A model generated the notes under the pieces. The model saw only the letters and a list, made by a program, of their open reading frames with translations, was not told the DNA's origin and did not search any database. The position numbers and the translations under genes are program-made. This document shows positions 6,982-14,584 of a stretch of 19,953 nt of DNA, piece by piece. This DNA is from JBFHKO01 sp041595355 (GTDB lineage Bacteria > Pseudomonadota > Gammaproteobacteria > Enterobacterales > Aeromonadaceae): positions 1 to 19,953 of the forward strand of contig JBFHKO010000021.1 of NCBI GenBank assembly GCA_041595355.1, read 5' to 3'. Each line of letters starts with the position of its first letter. The stretch's first letter is position 1.

Positions 6982-9417
6982 ATGATGACCCAGGCACAAG
7001 ACAACGACCGTCCCGGGCAACCGGATGCGGCTGACCATGAGTCGCCCACGCGAGAGCCCCCGAAGAGCAGTACCGGCGTCATCCTGCCGGGCCAGGAACG
7101 CCCAACCCAGCTTTATGTGATTCCGATCTACGGCCGCCCCTTTTTGCCGGCCCAGGTGCTACCCGTGCAGATACAGGCCGATCCCTGGGCCAAGACCATA
7201 GAGCGCGTGGCCGCCACGTCCCACAAGATGGTGGCGCTGTTTCGCATCGACGAAAAACAGGATCAGAGCCGGCCTCTCAACGAGATAAGCCCCCGTACCG
7301 GCTGCGCGGTGCGCATACTGCACGCCACCACCAGTCCCAAGGACATCCAGTTTGTCGCCGAAGGGCTGCAGCGGGTGGAAATCGTCAACTGGCTGAGTCA
7401 TAAGCCGCCCTACCTGGTGGAAGTGCGTTATCCCGGTGAGGGTGAGTTGCCGGAAATTGAAACCGAAATCAAGGCCTATGCCATGGCGTTGATTTCGGCC
7501 ATCAAAGAGCTGTTACCCATCAATCCGCTCTACAGCGAGGAGCTGAAGCACTATCTCAACCGCTTCAACCCCAATGACCCCTCCCCGCTGACCGATTGCG
7601 CCGCCGCCATCACCACGGCCAGCGGCGATGAACTGCAAACCATCCTCGATACCCCCATACTGCTGCCACGCATGAAGCGTGCGCTGGCGCTGGTAAAAAA
7701 AGAGATCGAGGTGGCCCGGCTGCAAAACGAAATCCGCGAAGAGGTCAATCGCAACATCAGCGACCGGCAACGGGAGTTCTTCCTGCGTGAACAGCTCAAG
7801 GTGATACAACGCGAGCTGGGTCTGCAAAAAGACGACAAGACCGCCGAGGTCGAGACATTTCGGGCGCGCATGGCCGAACGCCATGCGCCCGAGGCCGTGC
7901 AGCATCGCTTCAACGAGGAGCTGGACAAGCTGCGGGTGCTGGAAACCGGTTCGCCCGAGTATGCGGTGACCCGCAATTATCTGGACTGGATAAGCCAGGT
8001 GCCCTGGGGCCTGGTGCACGAAGACAAGATCGATCTGAAACGGGCTCGCCGGGTCCTGGATCGCGACCATGATGGCCTGGAGGACGTCAAGGCCCGCATC
8101 ATCGAATTTCTGGCGGTCGGCGCCTACAAGAAGGATGTCAGCGGCGCCATTCTGCTGCTGATCGGTCCCCCGGGCGTGGGCAAGACGTCCATAGGCCGCT
8201 CCATTGCCAATGCCATGGGCCGTCCCTTCTACCGCTTCAGCGTGGGCGGCATGCGGGACGAAGCCGAGATCAAGGGCCACAGGCGCACCTACATCGGTGC
8301 CCTGCCCGGAAAGATTGTCCAGGCGCTCAAGGAGTGCAAGGTGATGAACCCGCTCATCATGCTGGACGAAATAGACAAGCTGGGCGTCAGCTACCAGGGC
8401 GATCCGGCCTCGGCATTGCTGGAAACCCTGGATCCGGAGCAGAACAACAACTTTCTGGATCACTATCTGGATCTGCGGCTCGATCTCTCCAAATGCCTGT
8501 TCATCTGTACCGCCAACACCCTGGATGCCATACCGCCGCCCCTGCTTGACCGCATGGACTCCATCAGGCTCTCCGGCTACCTGGCGCCGGAGAAGCTAGC
8601 CATCGCCCGCCACCATCTCTGGCCGCGCCAGCTCGAGCGTGCCGGCGTCGGCAAGGAGAAACTCAAGATCAGCGATGCCGCCATCCGCCTGCTCATCGAG
8701 TCCTATGCCCGGGAGGCCGGGGTGCGCAACCTGGAAAAACAACTGGCGCGGCTGATACGCAAGGCGGTGATCAAGCTGCTGGATGACAAGGCACTTGCCA
8801 GCCTCAGCATCAAGGCTACCGACATCAAGGAATACCTGGGCAGCCCCTTGTACAGGAAGGAAAAATCCCTGGCCGGCGTCGGCATCGTCACCGGCCTCGC
8901 CTGGACGGCCATGGGCGGTGCCACCCTGCCGGTGGAGGCGAGTCTGGTACACAAGCAGAGCCGAGGCTTCAAGCTCACTGGCCAACTGGGGGATGTGATG
9001 AAGGAGTCCGCCGAGCTGGCCTACAGCTACGTGAATGCCAATCTGGCCCAATTCGGCGGTGATGCCCACTTCTTTGACCAGGCGCTGGTGCATCTGCATG
9101 TCCCGGAGGGCGCAACGCCCAAGGATGGCCCCAGTGCCGGCATCACCATGGCCAGCACCCTGCTCTCCCTGGCGCTCGACCGCGCCCCGGCCAAGGGCTT
9201 TGCCATGACCGGCGAGCTGACCCTGACTGGCCATGTGCTGGCCATCGGCGGCGTGCAAGAGAAGGTGATCGCCGCCAAGCGCAAGGGCATTCACCAGATC
9301 ATCCTGCCGGAGGCCAATCGCGGCGACGTAGACGAACTGCCGGCACAGGTCCAGGAAGGCATGGCGTTCCACTTCGCCAGCCAGTATCGGGACGTTGCCA
9401 AGTTGCTGTTCGGCTGA
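6982..9417 (+). CDS. Lon-family ATP-dependent protease (second-type paralogue)
   Basis: AAA+ serine protease of the cytosol, 811 residues. After a polar N-terminal extension of about 30 residues comes the LON substrate-binding domain (about 35-240), a helical/coiled linker, the AAA+ module with Walker A GPPGVGKT (395-402) and Walker B IMLDEIDK (459-466), and the S16 protease domain with the Ser-Lys dyad Ser718 (PKDGPSAG) and Lys761 (GGVQEKVIAAKRKG), spaced 43 residues apart as in E. coli Lon. The N-terminal domain (QLYVIPIYGRPFLPAQ) differs clearly from the housekeeping Lon start. This suggests the additional Lon seen in Pseudomonas and Vibrio relatives (AsrA-like), which is an inference. ATG 6982 was chosen over the open frame from 6913 because GGTGAG precedes it; ATG 6985 is an alternative. 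It converges on tdh. Confidence 0.95.
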   Translation: MMTQAQDNDRPGQPDAADHESPTREPPKSSTGVILPGQERPTQLYVIPIYGRPFLPAQVLPVQIQADPWAKTIERVAATSHKMVALFRIDEKQDQSRPLNEISPRTGCAVRILHATTSPKDIQFVAEGLQRVEIVNWLSHKPPYLVEVRYPGEGELPEIETEIKAYAMALISAIKELLPINPLYSEELKHYLNRFNPNDPSPLTDCAAAITTASGDELQTILDTPILLPRMKRALALVKKEIEVARLQNEIREEVNRNISDRQREFFLREQLKVIQRELGLQKDDKTAEVETFRARMAERHAPEAVQHRFNEELDKLRVLETGSPEYAVTRNYLDWISQVPWGLVHEDKIDLKRARRVLDRDHDGLEDVKARIIEFLAVGAYKKDVSGAILLLIGPPGVGKTSIGRSIANAMGRPFYRFSVGGMRDEAEIKGHRRTYIGALPGKIVQALKECKVMNPLIMLDEIDKLGVSYQGDPASALLETLDPEQNNNFLDHYLDLRLDLSKCLFICTANTLDAIPPPLLDRMDSIRLSGYLAPEKLAIARHHLWPRQLERAGVGKEKLKISDAAIRLLIESYAREAGVRNLEKQLARLIRKAVIKLLDDKALASLSIKATDIKEYLGSPLYRKEKSLAGVGIVTGLAWTAMGGATLPVEASLVHKQSRGFKLTGQLGDVMKESAELAYSYVNANLAQFGGDAHFFDQALVHLHVPEGATPKDGPSAGITMASTLLSLALDRAPAKGFAMTGELTLTGHVLAIGGVQEKVIAAKRKGIHQIILPEANRGDVDELPAQVQEGMAFHFASQYRDVAKLLFG

Positions 9418-9440
9418 AAACCGCAAGGCGTGCCGGTGCC

Positions 9441-10466
9441 CTACTCCCAGCTGAGGATAACCTTGCCGGCCTGCCCTGACGCCATCACCTCGAAGGCCTG
9501 CTGAAAGTCGGTCATGGGAAAACGATGGGTGATGATGGGCCCCAGATCCAGGCCCGACTGCAGCAGGCTGGTCATCTGGTACCAGCTGGCAAACATTTCT
9601 CGGCCATAAATGCCCTTCAATTGCAGGCCCTTGAAGATCACCGGCTCCCAGTCGATGGCCGCCCGGGCGGGCGGTATGCCCAGCAGGGCGATGTGGCCAC
9701 CATGCCCCATGCAGGCCAGCATGCTCTGCAGTGCCGTGGGCGCGCCAGACATCTCCAGTCCGACGTCAAAGCCCTCCTCCATGTCGGGTGCCTGCATCAG
9801 GCTCGCCAACGACTCGCGGGCGGTGTTGACCACCCGGCAGCGGGTTACCCGGCCGGCCAGTTGCAGCCGGTAATCATTGACATCGCAGAGCACCACCTGG
9901 CGCGCGCCGGCATGCCGACAGATGGCGGCCGCCATGATGCCGATGGGGCCGGCGCCGGTGATCAGTACATCCCGCCCCACCAAGGGAAAGGAGAGTGCGG
10001 TGTGCACGGCATTGCCAAAGGGATCGAAGATGGCCGCCAGCTCATCGGAGATCTGCGCCGGTAATTTGAAGGCATTGCCCGCCGGCAGTTGCAGATATTC
10101 AGCAAAGGCGCCGGGGCGGTCAACGCCGACCCCCAGGCTATGACGGCACAGGTGGGGCCGGCCGGTACGGCAGTTGCGGCAATGGCCACAAGTGATATGT
10201 CCCTCGCCGGAGACCCGATCGCCGAGCGCAAAACCCCGCACCTCCTGGCCCATGGCCACCACTTCGCCGGCATACTCATGGCCGGTGACCATGGGTACCG
10301 GCACATGGGCCCGGGCCCAGGGATCCCAATTATAGATGTGCACATCGGTACCACAGATCGCCATCTTGCGAATACGGATGAGCAAGTCGTTGTGTCCGAG
10401 GCTCGGCCGGGCCACCCGGGTCATCCAGATACCGGGTTCGGCCTTGAGCTTTGACAGTGCGCGCAT
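9441..10466 (-). CDS. tdh: L-threonine 3-dehydrogenase
   Basis: Zinc-dependent medium-chain dehydrogenase that oxidises L-threonine with NAD+ to 2-amino-3-ketobutyrate. The 341 residues equal the E. coli length. Catalytic zinc residues Cys38 (AICGTDVH) and His63-Glu64 (TGHEYAGEV), the four structural-zinc cysteines (GHITCGHCRNCRTGRPHLC, about 92-110) and the NAD-binding GAGPIGIMAA are present. The reading frame extends 159 codons upstream inside kbl, but ATG 10466 gives the family N-terminus (MRALSKLKAEPGIW) and has a strong GAGGAG, which overlaps the kbl stop. It is translated right after kbl, and the two form one pathway. Confidence 0.98.
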   Translation of the reverse strand: MRALSKLKAEPGIWMTRVARPSLGHNDLLIRIRKMAICGTDVHIYNWDPWARAHVPVPMVTGHEYAGEVVAMGQEVRGFALGDRVSGEGHITCGHCRNCRTGRPHLCRHSLGVGVDRPGAFAEYLQLPAGNAFKLPAQISDELAAIFDPFGNAVHTALSFPLVGRDVLITGAGPIGIMAAAICRHAGARQVVLCDVNDYRLQLAGRVTRCRVVNTARESLASLMQAPDMEEGFDVGLEMSGAPTALQSMLACMGHGGHIALLGIPPARAAIDWEPVIFKGLQLKGIYGREMFASWYQMTSLLQSGLDLGPIITHRFPMTDFQQAFEVMASGQAGKVILSWE

Positions 10467-10476
10467 GCCACTCTCC

Positions 10477-11691
10477 TCAGGGGCTGCCATGGCCGTCATG
10501 TTCGATAAGCCGCAGCTCGCGGCCCACACGAATGAAGGCGGCAATGGCCTGGTCCAGTTGCGCCCGCTCATGGACGGCACTGAGCTGGGTACGGATACGG
10601 GCCTGCCCCTGCGGCACCACGGGGTAGGAAAAGCTGACCACGAAGATCCCATCCTGCAACAGTCGGCGCGCCATCTCGCCGGCCAGGCGCGCCTCACCCA
10701 CCAGGATGGGAATAATGGGGTGGCCACGGCCCGCCAGACGAAAACCTGCGGCCTGTAACCGTCCGCGAAAATAGTCACAGTGCGCCTGCAGTCGTGCGCG
10801 CAAGCCGGCGCTCTTCTCCACCAGCGCCAGTGCCTGCAGGGAAGCGGCCACCATGGGCGGTGCCAGGGCATTGGAAAAAAGATACGGTCTGGCACGCTGG
10901 CGCAACAGCGCGATGAGCGGCAGCCGCCCGACCACATAGCCACCCGAAGCGCCGCCCAATGCCTTGCCCAGCGTACCGGTGAGGATATCCAGCCGCTGCA
11001 TCACCCCGGCCAGCTCGGGGCTACCGCGGCCACTGGCACCCAGCACCCCGACCCCGTGGGAGTCATCCACCATCACCAGCGCCTCATAGCGATCGGCCAG
11101 TGCGCAGATGGCGGCCAGAGGGGCAATCACCCCATCCATGGAGAAGACCCCATCGGTGGCGATAAGGCGAAAGCGGCTGCCATCCGCCACCGCCTGTCGC
11201 AACTGGCGCTCCAAATCGGCCATGTCATTGTTGGCATAGCGATAACGGCGCGCCTTGCACAGGCGGATGCCATCGATGATGGACGCGTGATTCAGGGCAT
11301 CGGAGATCACGGCGTCCTGTTCATCCAGCAAGGCCTCGAACAGGCCGCCATTGGCATCGAAGCAGGAGCTGTAGAGCTGACAGGCCGGCAGACCGAAAAA
11401 ATCCGCCAGCCGCTGCTCCAGCACGCCATGCTCCTGCTGAGTGCCACAGATGAAACGCACCGATGCCATGCCGAAGCCGCGGTGGTCGAGGCCCTCCTTG
11501 GCCGCCGCGATCAGGGCCGGGTGATTGGCCAGCCCCAGATAATTATTGGCACACAGGTTGATGAGCTGCCGCGCGCCGATCTGAATGCTCGTGTGCTGAG
11601 GTGAGGCCAGCGGCTGCTCGGGTTTGTACAATCCCTGCTCCCGCAGGGTCTGCAGTTGCTGCTCGAGGTGCCGATAGAACTTCGCTCTCAT
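10477..11691 (-). CDS. kbl: 2-amino-3-ketobutyrate CoA ligase (glycine C-acetyltransferase)
   Basis: PLP-dependent alpha-oxoamine synthase that cleaves 2-amino-3-ketobutyrate with CoA to glycine and acetyl-CoA, the step after Tdh; channelling the unstable intermediate explains the joint operon. The 404-residue protein (E. coli about 398) has the opening INLCANNYLGLA, the PLP-pocket residues in SDALNHASIIDG and VDDSHGVG, and the Schiff-base Lys243 in GTLGKALGG. ATG 11691 is preceded by a strong AGGGGAGG. It is the first gene of kbl-tdh, divergent from udp. I see no clear promoter or Lrp site in the leader. Confidence 0.98.
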   Translation of the reverse strand: MRAKFYRHLEQQLQTLREQGLYKPEQPLASPQHTSIQIGARQLINLCANNYLGLANHPALIAAAKEGLDHRGFGMASVRFICGTQQEHGVLEQRLADFFGLPACQLYSSCFDANGGLFEALLDEQDAVISDALNHASIIDGIRLCKARRYRYANNDMADLERQLRQAVADGSRFRLIATDGVFSMDGVIAPLAAICALADRYEALVMVDDSHGVGVLGASGRGSPELAGVMQRLDILTGTLGKALGGASGGYVVGRLPLIALLRQRARPYLFSNALAPPMVAASLQALALVEKSAGLRARLQAHCDYFRGRLQAAGFRLAGRGHPIIPILVGEARLAGEMARRLLQDGIFVVSFSYPVVPQGQARIRTQLSAVHERAQLDQAIAAFIRVGRELRLIEHDGHGSP

Positions 11692-11849
11692 GAGTCCTCC
11701 CCTTGACGGCGAGCGACGCTTTCCTTGAGTGTAGACCGGTAACCGACCGCCTCTGGGCGTATGCCTGCCACAATATCGGCTATGTTGTACAAAGGGTTAC
11801 TGTCGAATGGCCCGCCTGCGGGCGGCCACTCGCATTCAGGGGAGCTGCC
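11692..11849. promoter_or_regulatory. Divergent intergenic region kbl / udp
   Basis: These 158 bases should hold both divergent promoters. I see a -10-like TACACT for kbl (minus strand, 11739-11744) and TATGTT or TTGTAC around 11781-11790 on the plus strand, none with a convincing partner -35. GCCCGC-CT-GCGGGC at 11810-11823 is a perfect six-base inverted repeat in the udp leader. AGGGGAG at 11838-11844 is the udp ribosome site. Confidence 0.4.
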
Positions 11850-12644
11850 ATGACGGCCGCCAGCGTCTTTCATCTCGGATTGCGTCACGCGGATCTCCAC
11901 GGGGCTGAGCTGGCCCTGTTGCCCGGCGATCCCGCCCGCGTGCCCCGTATCCTCTCCGGGCTGGAGCATGGGCGCCTGCTTGCCAGCCACCGGGAGTTCA
12001 CCAGCGGCCTCGGCAAGCTGGATGGTCAGCCGCTGGTGGTCTGCTCCACCGGCATTGGCGGCCCCTCCACGTCCATCGCGGTGGAGGAGCTGGCGCAACT
12101 GGGGGTGCGTACCTTCCTGCGCATCGGTACCACGGGGGCCATCCAGCCCCAGATCCGGGTGGGCGATCTGCTGATCACCACGGCCGCCGTGCGCCTGGAT
12201 GGCGCCTCGCGCCACTACGCGCCGCTGGCCTTCCCGGCCGTCGCCGATTTCGATTGCACCAGAGCGCTTGTCGACGCGGCGAGGCAGTCCGGGTTGCCCA
12301 TACATGTCGGCATCAGCGCCTCATCGGATACCTTTTATCCCGGCCAGGAGCGTTACGATACCTTTTCCGGACGAGTGATACCGTCGCTGCGTGGCTCGCT
12401 GCAGGAGTGGCAGGCGCTGGGGGTGCTGAATTTCGAGATGGAGTCGGCCACCCTGCTGACCATGTGTGCCAGCCAGGGGTTGCGGGCGGCCATGTTGAGT
12501 GCCGTCATCGTCAACCGATGCCAGCAGGAGCGGCCCGCTGCACAGCGCGTGGCTCAAGCCGAGGCCAACGCCATTGCGCTGGCCCTGGCCGGCGCGCGTC
12601 ATCTGTTGTCCCGGCCCAGACCGGCCATTACAACGCTCACATGA
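11850..12644 (+). CDS. udp: Uridine phosphorylase
   Basis: Phosphorolysis of uridine to uracil and ribose-1-phosphate in pyrimidine salvage; nucleoside phosphorylase-I family, cytosolic hexamer. The 264-residue product is slightly longer than E. coli Udp (253). It shows the phosphate-site residues in LLPGDPARV (Gly26, Arg30), the STGIGGPSTSIAVEEL and RIGTTGAI (Arg91) motifs, and the ribose-binding NFEMESATL. The frame is open from 11703, but ATG 11850 has a strong AGGGGAG and matches the family start (FHLGLRHADLHGA). It stands alone; the next gene is about 190 bases downstream. Confidence 0.96.
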   Translation: MTAASVFHLGLRHADLHGAELALLPGDPARVPRILSGLEHGRLLASHREFTSGLGKLDGQPLVVCSTGIGGPSTSIAVEELAQLGVRTFLRIGTTGAIQPQIRVGDLLITTAAVRLDGASRHYAPLAFPAVADFDCTRALVDAARQSGLPIHVGISASSDTFYPGQERYDTFSGRVIPSLRGSLQEWQALGVLNFEMESATLLTMCASQGLRAAMLSAVIVNRCQQERPAAQRVAQAEANAIALALAGARHLLSRPRPAITTLT

Positions 12645-12832
12645 CCCCCTAGCGATTCGGGAACGGGAGCGTGACAACATTGCCGGATCATGTATTGTGC
12701 TGCCGGCTGCACAGCGATGAACGGTGTCAGTTGCAACTCCACCGTTTTGCCCCTATGGTGGATATGTTTTGTTCGGCAGCATCAGACTTACCCCTAGCTT
12801 GGGGTGCAACAGTCTTGGACATGGAGACCAGG
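12645..12832. other. Intergenic region upstream of the DUF4124 gene
   Basis: No gene is apparent. GTGACA followed, 16 bases on, by TATTGT (about 12671-12698) is a possible weak promoter on the plus strand. ACCCC (12790-12794) and GGGGT (12801-12805) form a small inverted repeat. GGAG at 12823-12826 serves the next start. Confidence 0.3.
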
Positions 12833-13294
12833 ATGCATCGATGGACATTGCTGGGACTATTACTCTGCCTGGTGTTGCTGCCTTGCCTGATATTGCCGTC
12901 TCCGCTGCCGGCCGAAGGGGATCGACTCTACAGCTGGCTTGACCAGCGCGGCGTTCAGCATTACAGCCAGTTGCCCCCCACCGACGCCGTCGAATACAAG
13001 GCGCTGCGAGCCTCCTCCGATGGCCAGACCCTGGATATCCCTGCCCCGCCCCCGCCATCCAGCAAAACCGCCAAGTCCGCCGAAGCCCCGCAGCCCTGTG
13101 ATGATCTGCTGCGTGACGAATATCAGTACCGCCGCCATCTGATTGAGGATCGCTACCGGTTCAATCGCCTGCAATGCGAACTGCAGGATATCAACAAACC
13201 GAAACGACTGGAGCTGGCCAGCTGCTACGCTAAACAGGCACGCTGGCGCAAGGAGCAATACGCGGAGCTGAGCTACCTCGACGCCTGTCGGTGA
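12833..13294 (+). CDS. DUF4124-domain exported protein
   Basis: A 153-residue protein with a signal peptide or membrane anchor at residues 1-28 (a run of Leu, Cys and Ile after MHRW), then the DUF4124 signature LYSWLDQRGVQHYSQLPP (about 33-50). A Pro/Ala-rich linker follows, then a charged helical C-terminus with paired cysteines (CDDLL, QCEL, ASCYA, DACR) that could form disulfides in the periplasm. The molecular role of DUF4124 proteins is unknown to me. ATG 12833 was chosen because of the GGAG at 12823 and because it puts the hydrophobic segment at the start; ATG 12821 is also possible. Confidence 0.8.
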   Translation: MHRWTLLGLLLCLVLLPCLILPSPLPAEGDRLYSWLDQRGVQHYSQLPPTDAVEYKALRASSDGQTLDIPAPPPPSSKTAKSAEAPQPCDDLLRDEYQYRRHLIEDRYRFNRLQCELQDINKPKRLELASCYAKQARWRKEQYAELSYLDACR

Positions 13295-13352
13295 GCCACG
13301 CCGCCGGCGCCGGCCAGCATTCGCAATGCATATCGACCGTCAGGGGGCAGCG

Positions 13353-13955
13353 ATGAGACTCGTATTGATCAGCGGCAGTCACAGGGCCAACTCCAACAGC
13401 CGCAAGATAGCCGATTACCTCTGCCAGCGCGCCCAGGTCCACGGCTTTGCCGCGGCCGAGGTGCTGGATATACATGAGCTGGCGCTGCCGCTGTGGAATG
13501 AAGGTGTCTGGCACCAGGATCCGTCCTGGGATGGCTGGCAGGCGCCGGCCGCCAGCCTGCGGGCAGCCGACGGCATCGTGCTGGTGACCCCCGAGTGGGC
13601 CGGCATGGTGCCTCCGGGTCTCAAGAACCTGTTGCTGCTGTGCGGCCCCAACGAGCTGGGCAACAAGCCCGCCTTGCTGGTCAGCGTCTCCTCCGGCATG
13701 GGTGGCAGCTATCCCATCGCCGAGCTGCGCATGAGCGGCTACAAGAACAACCACCTCTGTTACCTGCCTGACCACCTGATCGTCCGGCGGGCCGACGAAT
13801 TTCTGAGCCATCCGGAAGCGGTCGACGAACATGAGGAAGCCCTGCGGGCCCGTTGCGATTATAGCCTGCGACTGCTGGTGGAATATGCCCGGGCCCTGCG
13901 CCAGGTGCGTGACAGCGGCGTCCCTGACTACAACCGCTACAAATTCGGCATGTAG
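13353..13955 (+). CDS. NADPH-dependent FMN reductase-family flavoprotein
   Basis: Flavodoxin-like FMN-binding oxidoreductase, 200 residues. The phosphate-binding loop SGSHRANSNSRKIA (7-20) and the flavin-contact TPEWAGMVPPGLKN are clear family features (NADPH-dependent FMN reductase/chromate or quinone reductase type). The C-terminal region has an unusual SGYKNNHLCYLP stretch. ATG 13353 follows GGGGGC; an ATG at 13326 is in frame but lacks a site. The physiological substrate cannot be read from sequence. It lies 57 bases from gpx and both relate to redox defence, so co-transcription is plausible. Confidence 0.87.
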   Translation: MRLVLISGSHRANSNSRKIADYLCQRAQVHGFAAAEVLDIHELALPLWNEGVWHQDPSWDGWQAPAASLRAADGIVLVTPEWAGMVPPGLKNLLLLCGPNELGNKPALLVSVSSGMGGSYPIAELRMSGYKNNHLCYLPDHLIVRRADEFLSHPEAVDEHEEALRARCDYSLRLLVEYARALRQVRDSGVPDYNRYKFGM

Positions 13956-14012
13956 TGGTTGCGAGCACGGGTATCAGACGGTTGAGCATATCGAAATCGG
14001 GAAGGAGCAAGC

Positions 14013-14492
14013 ATGTCGGATTTTCATGATTTCCGGATCCGGGCACTGGATGGTCGGCCACTGGATCTGATGCAATTTTGCGGGCACATCGTGCTGGTGG
14101 TCAATGTCGCCAGTCGCTGCGGCTTCACCCCTCAGTACGCCGGCCTGCAGCAACTGTACGACAAGTACCAGGCGCGGGGGCTGACCATACTCGGTTGCCC
14201 CTGCGATCAATTCGGTCACCAGGAGCCGGGGTCGGCGGCGGAGATCGCCGACTTCTGCCGGCAGAATTTTGGTGTCAGCTTTCCGTTGACGGAGAAGATA
14301 GACGTCAACGGCCCCGAGGCCCATCCCCTCTACAGCTGGCTGAAACAGCAGCAACCCGGGCTGCTGGGTACCGAGGCCATCAAATGGAATTTCACCAAGT
14401 TCCTGCTCGACCGTTCGGGACGGGTGGTCGGCCGCTACGCGCCGCAAACCGACCCCGCCGAGCTGGACGCCGCCATAGTGGCATTGCTGTAG
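14013..14492 (+). CDS. Glutathione peroxidase-family thiol peroxidase
   Basis: Reduces hydroperoxides using a catalytic cysteine. The 159-residue product has Cys36 in NVASRCGFTPQY (selenocysteine in animal enzymes), Gln70 in QFGHQEPG, Trp125-Asn126 in KWNFTKFL, and a likely resolving Cys82 in FCRQNFGVSFP, as in thioredoxin-linked members (BtuE-like). The usual Asn of the PCNQF motif is Asp here (PCDQF). It has no signal peptide, so it is cytosolic. GAAGGAG at 14000-14006 fixes the start. Confidence 0.96.
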   Translation: MSDFHDFRIRALDGRPLDLMQFCGHIVLVVNVASRCGFTPQYAGLQQLYDKYQARGLTILGCPCDQFGHQEPGSAAEIADFCRQNFGVSFPLTEKIDVNGPEAHPLYSWLKQQQPGLLGTEAIKWNFTKFLLDRSGRVVGRYAPQTDPAELDAAIVALL

Positions 14493-14543
14493 CCCGTGCA
14501 GAGGGCCTGGCGACACCGGGGCCCGTAACGGCGCCCTGCCCCT

Positions 14544-14574
14544 CCGGCTCAGGCCGTCATGGGGCCTGAGCCGG
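14544..14574. terminator. Hairpin between convergent gpx and the GH14 gene
   Basis: CCGGCTCAGGCC (14544-14555) and GGCCTGAGCCGG (14563-14574) form a perfect 12-base stem with a seven-base loop. There is no T-tract on either side, but the position between two converging genes favours a bidirectional transcription stop. Confidence 0.6.
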
Positions 14575-14584
14575 CAGTGACACA

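Noticed and set aside
10467..10943. N-terminal extension of tdh (open frame of 159 codons)
   Set aside because: The extension lies inside kbl, has no homology to the family, and the strong ribosome site and family start are at 10466.
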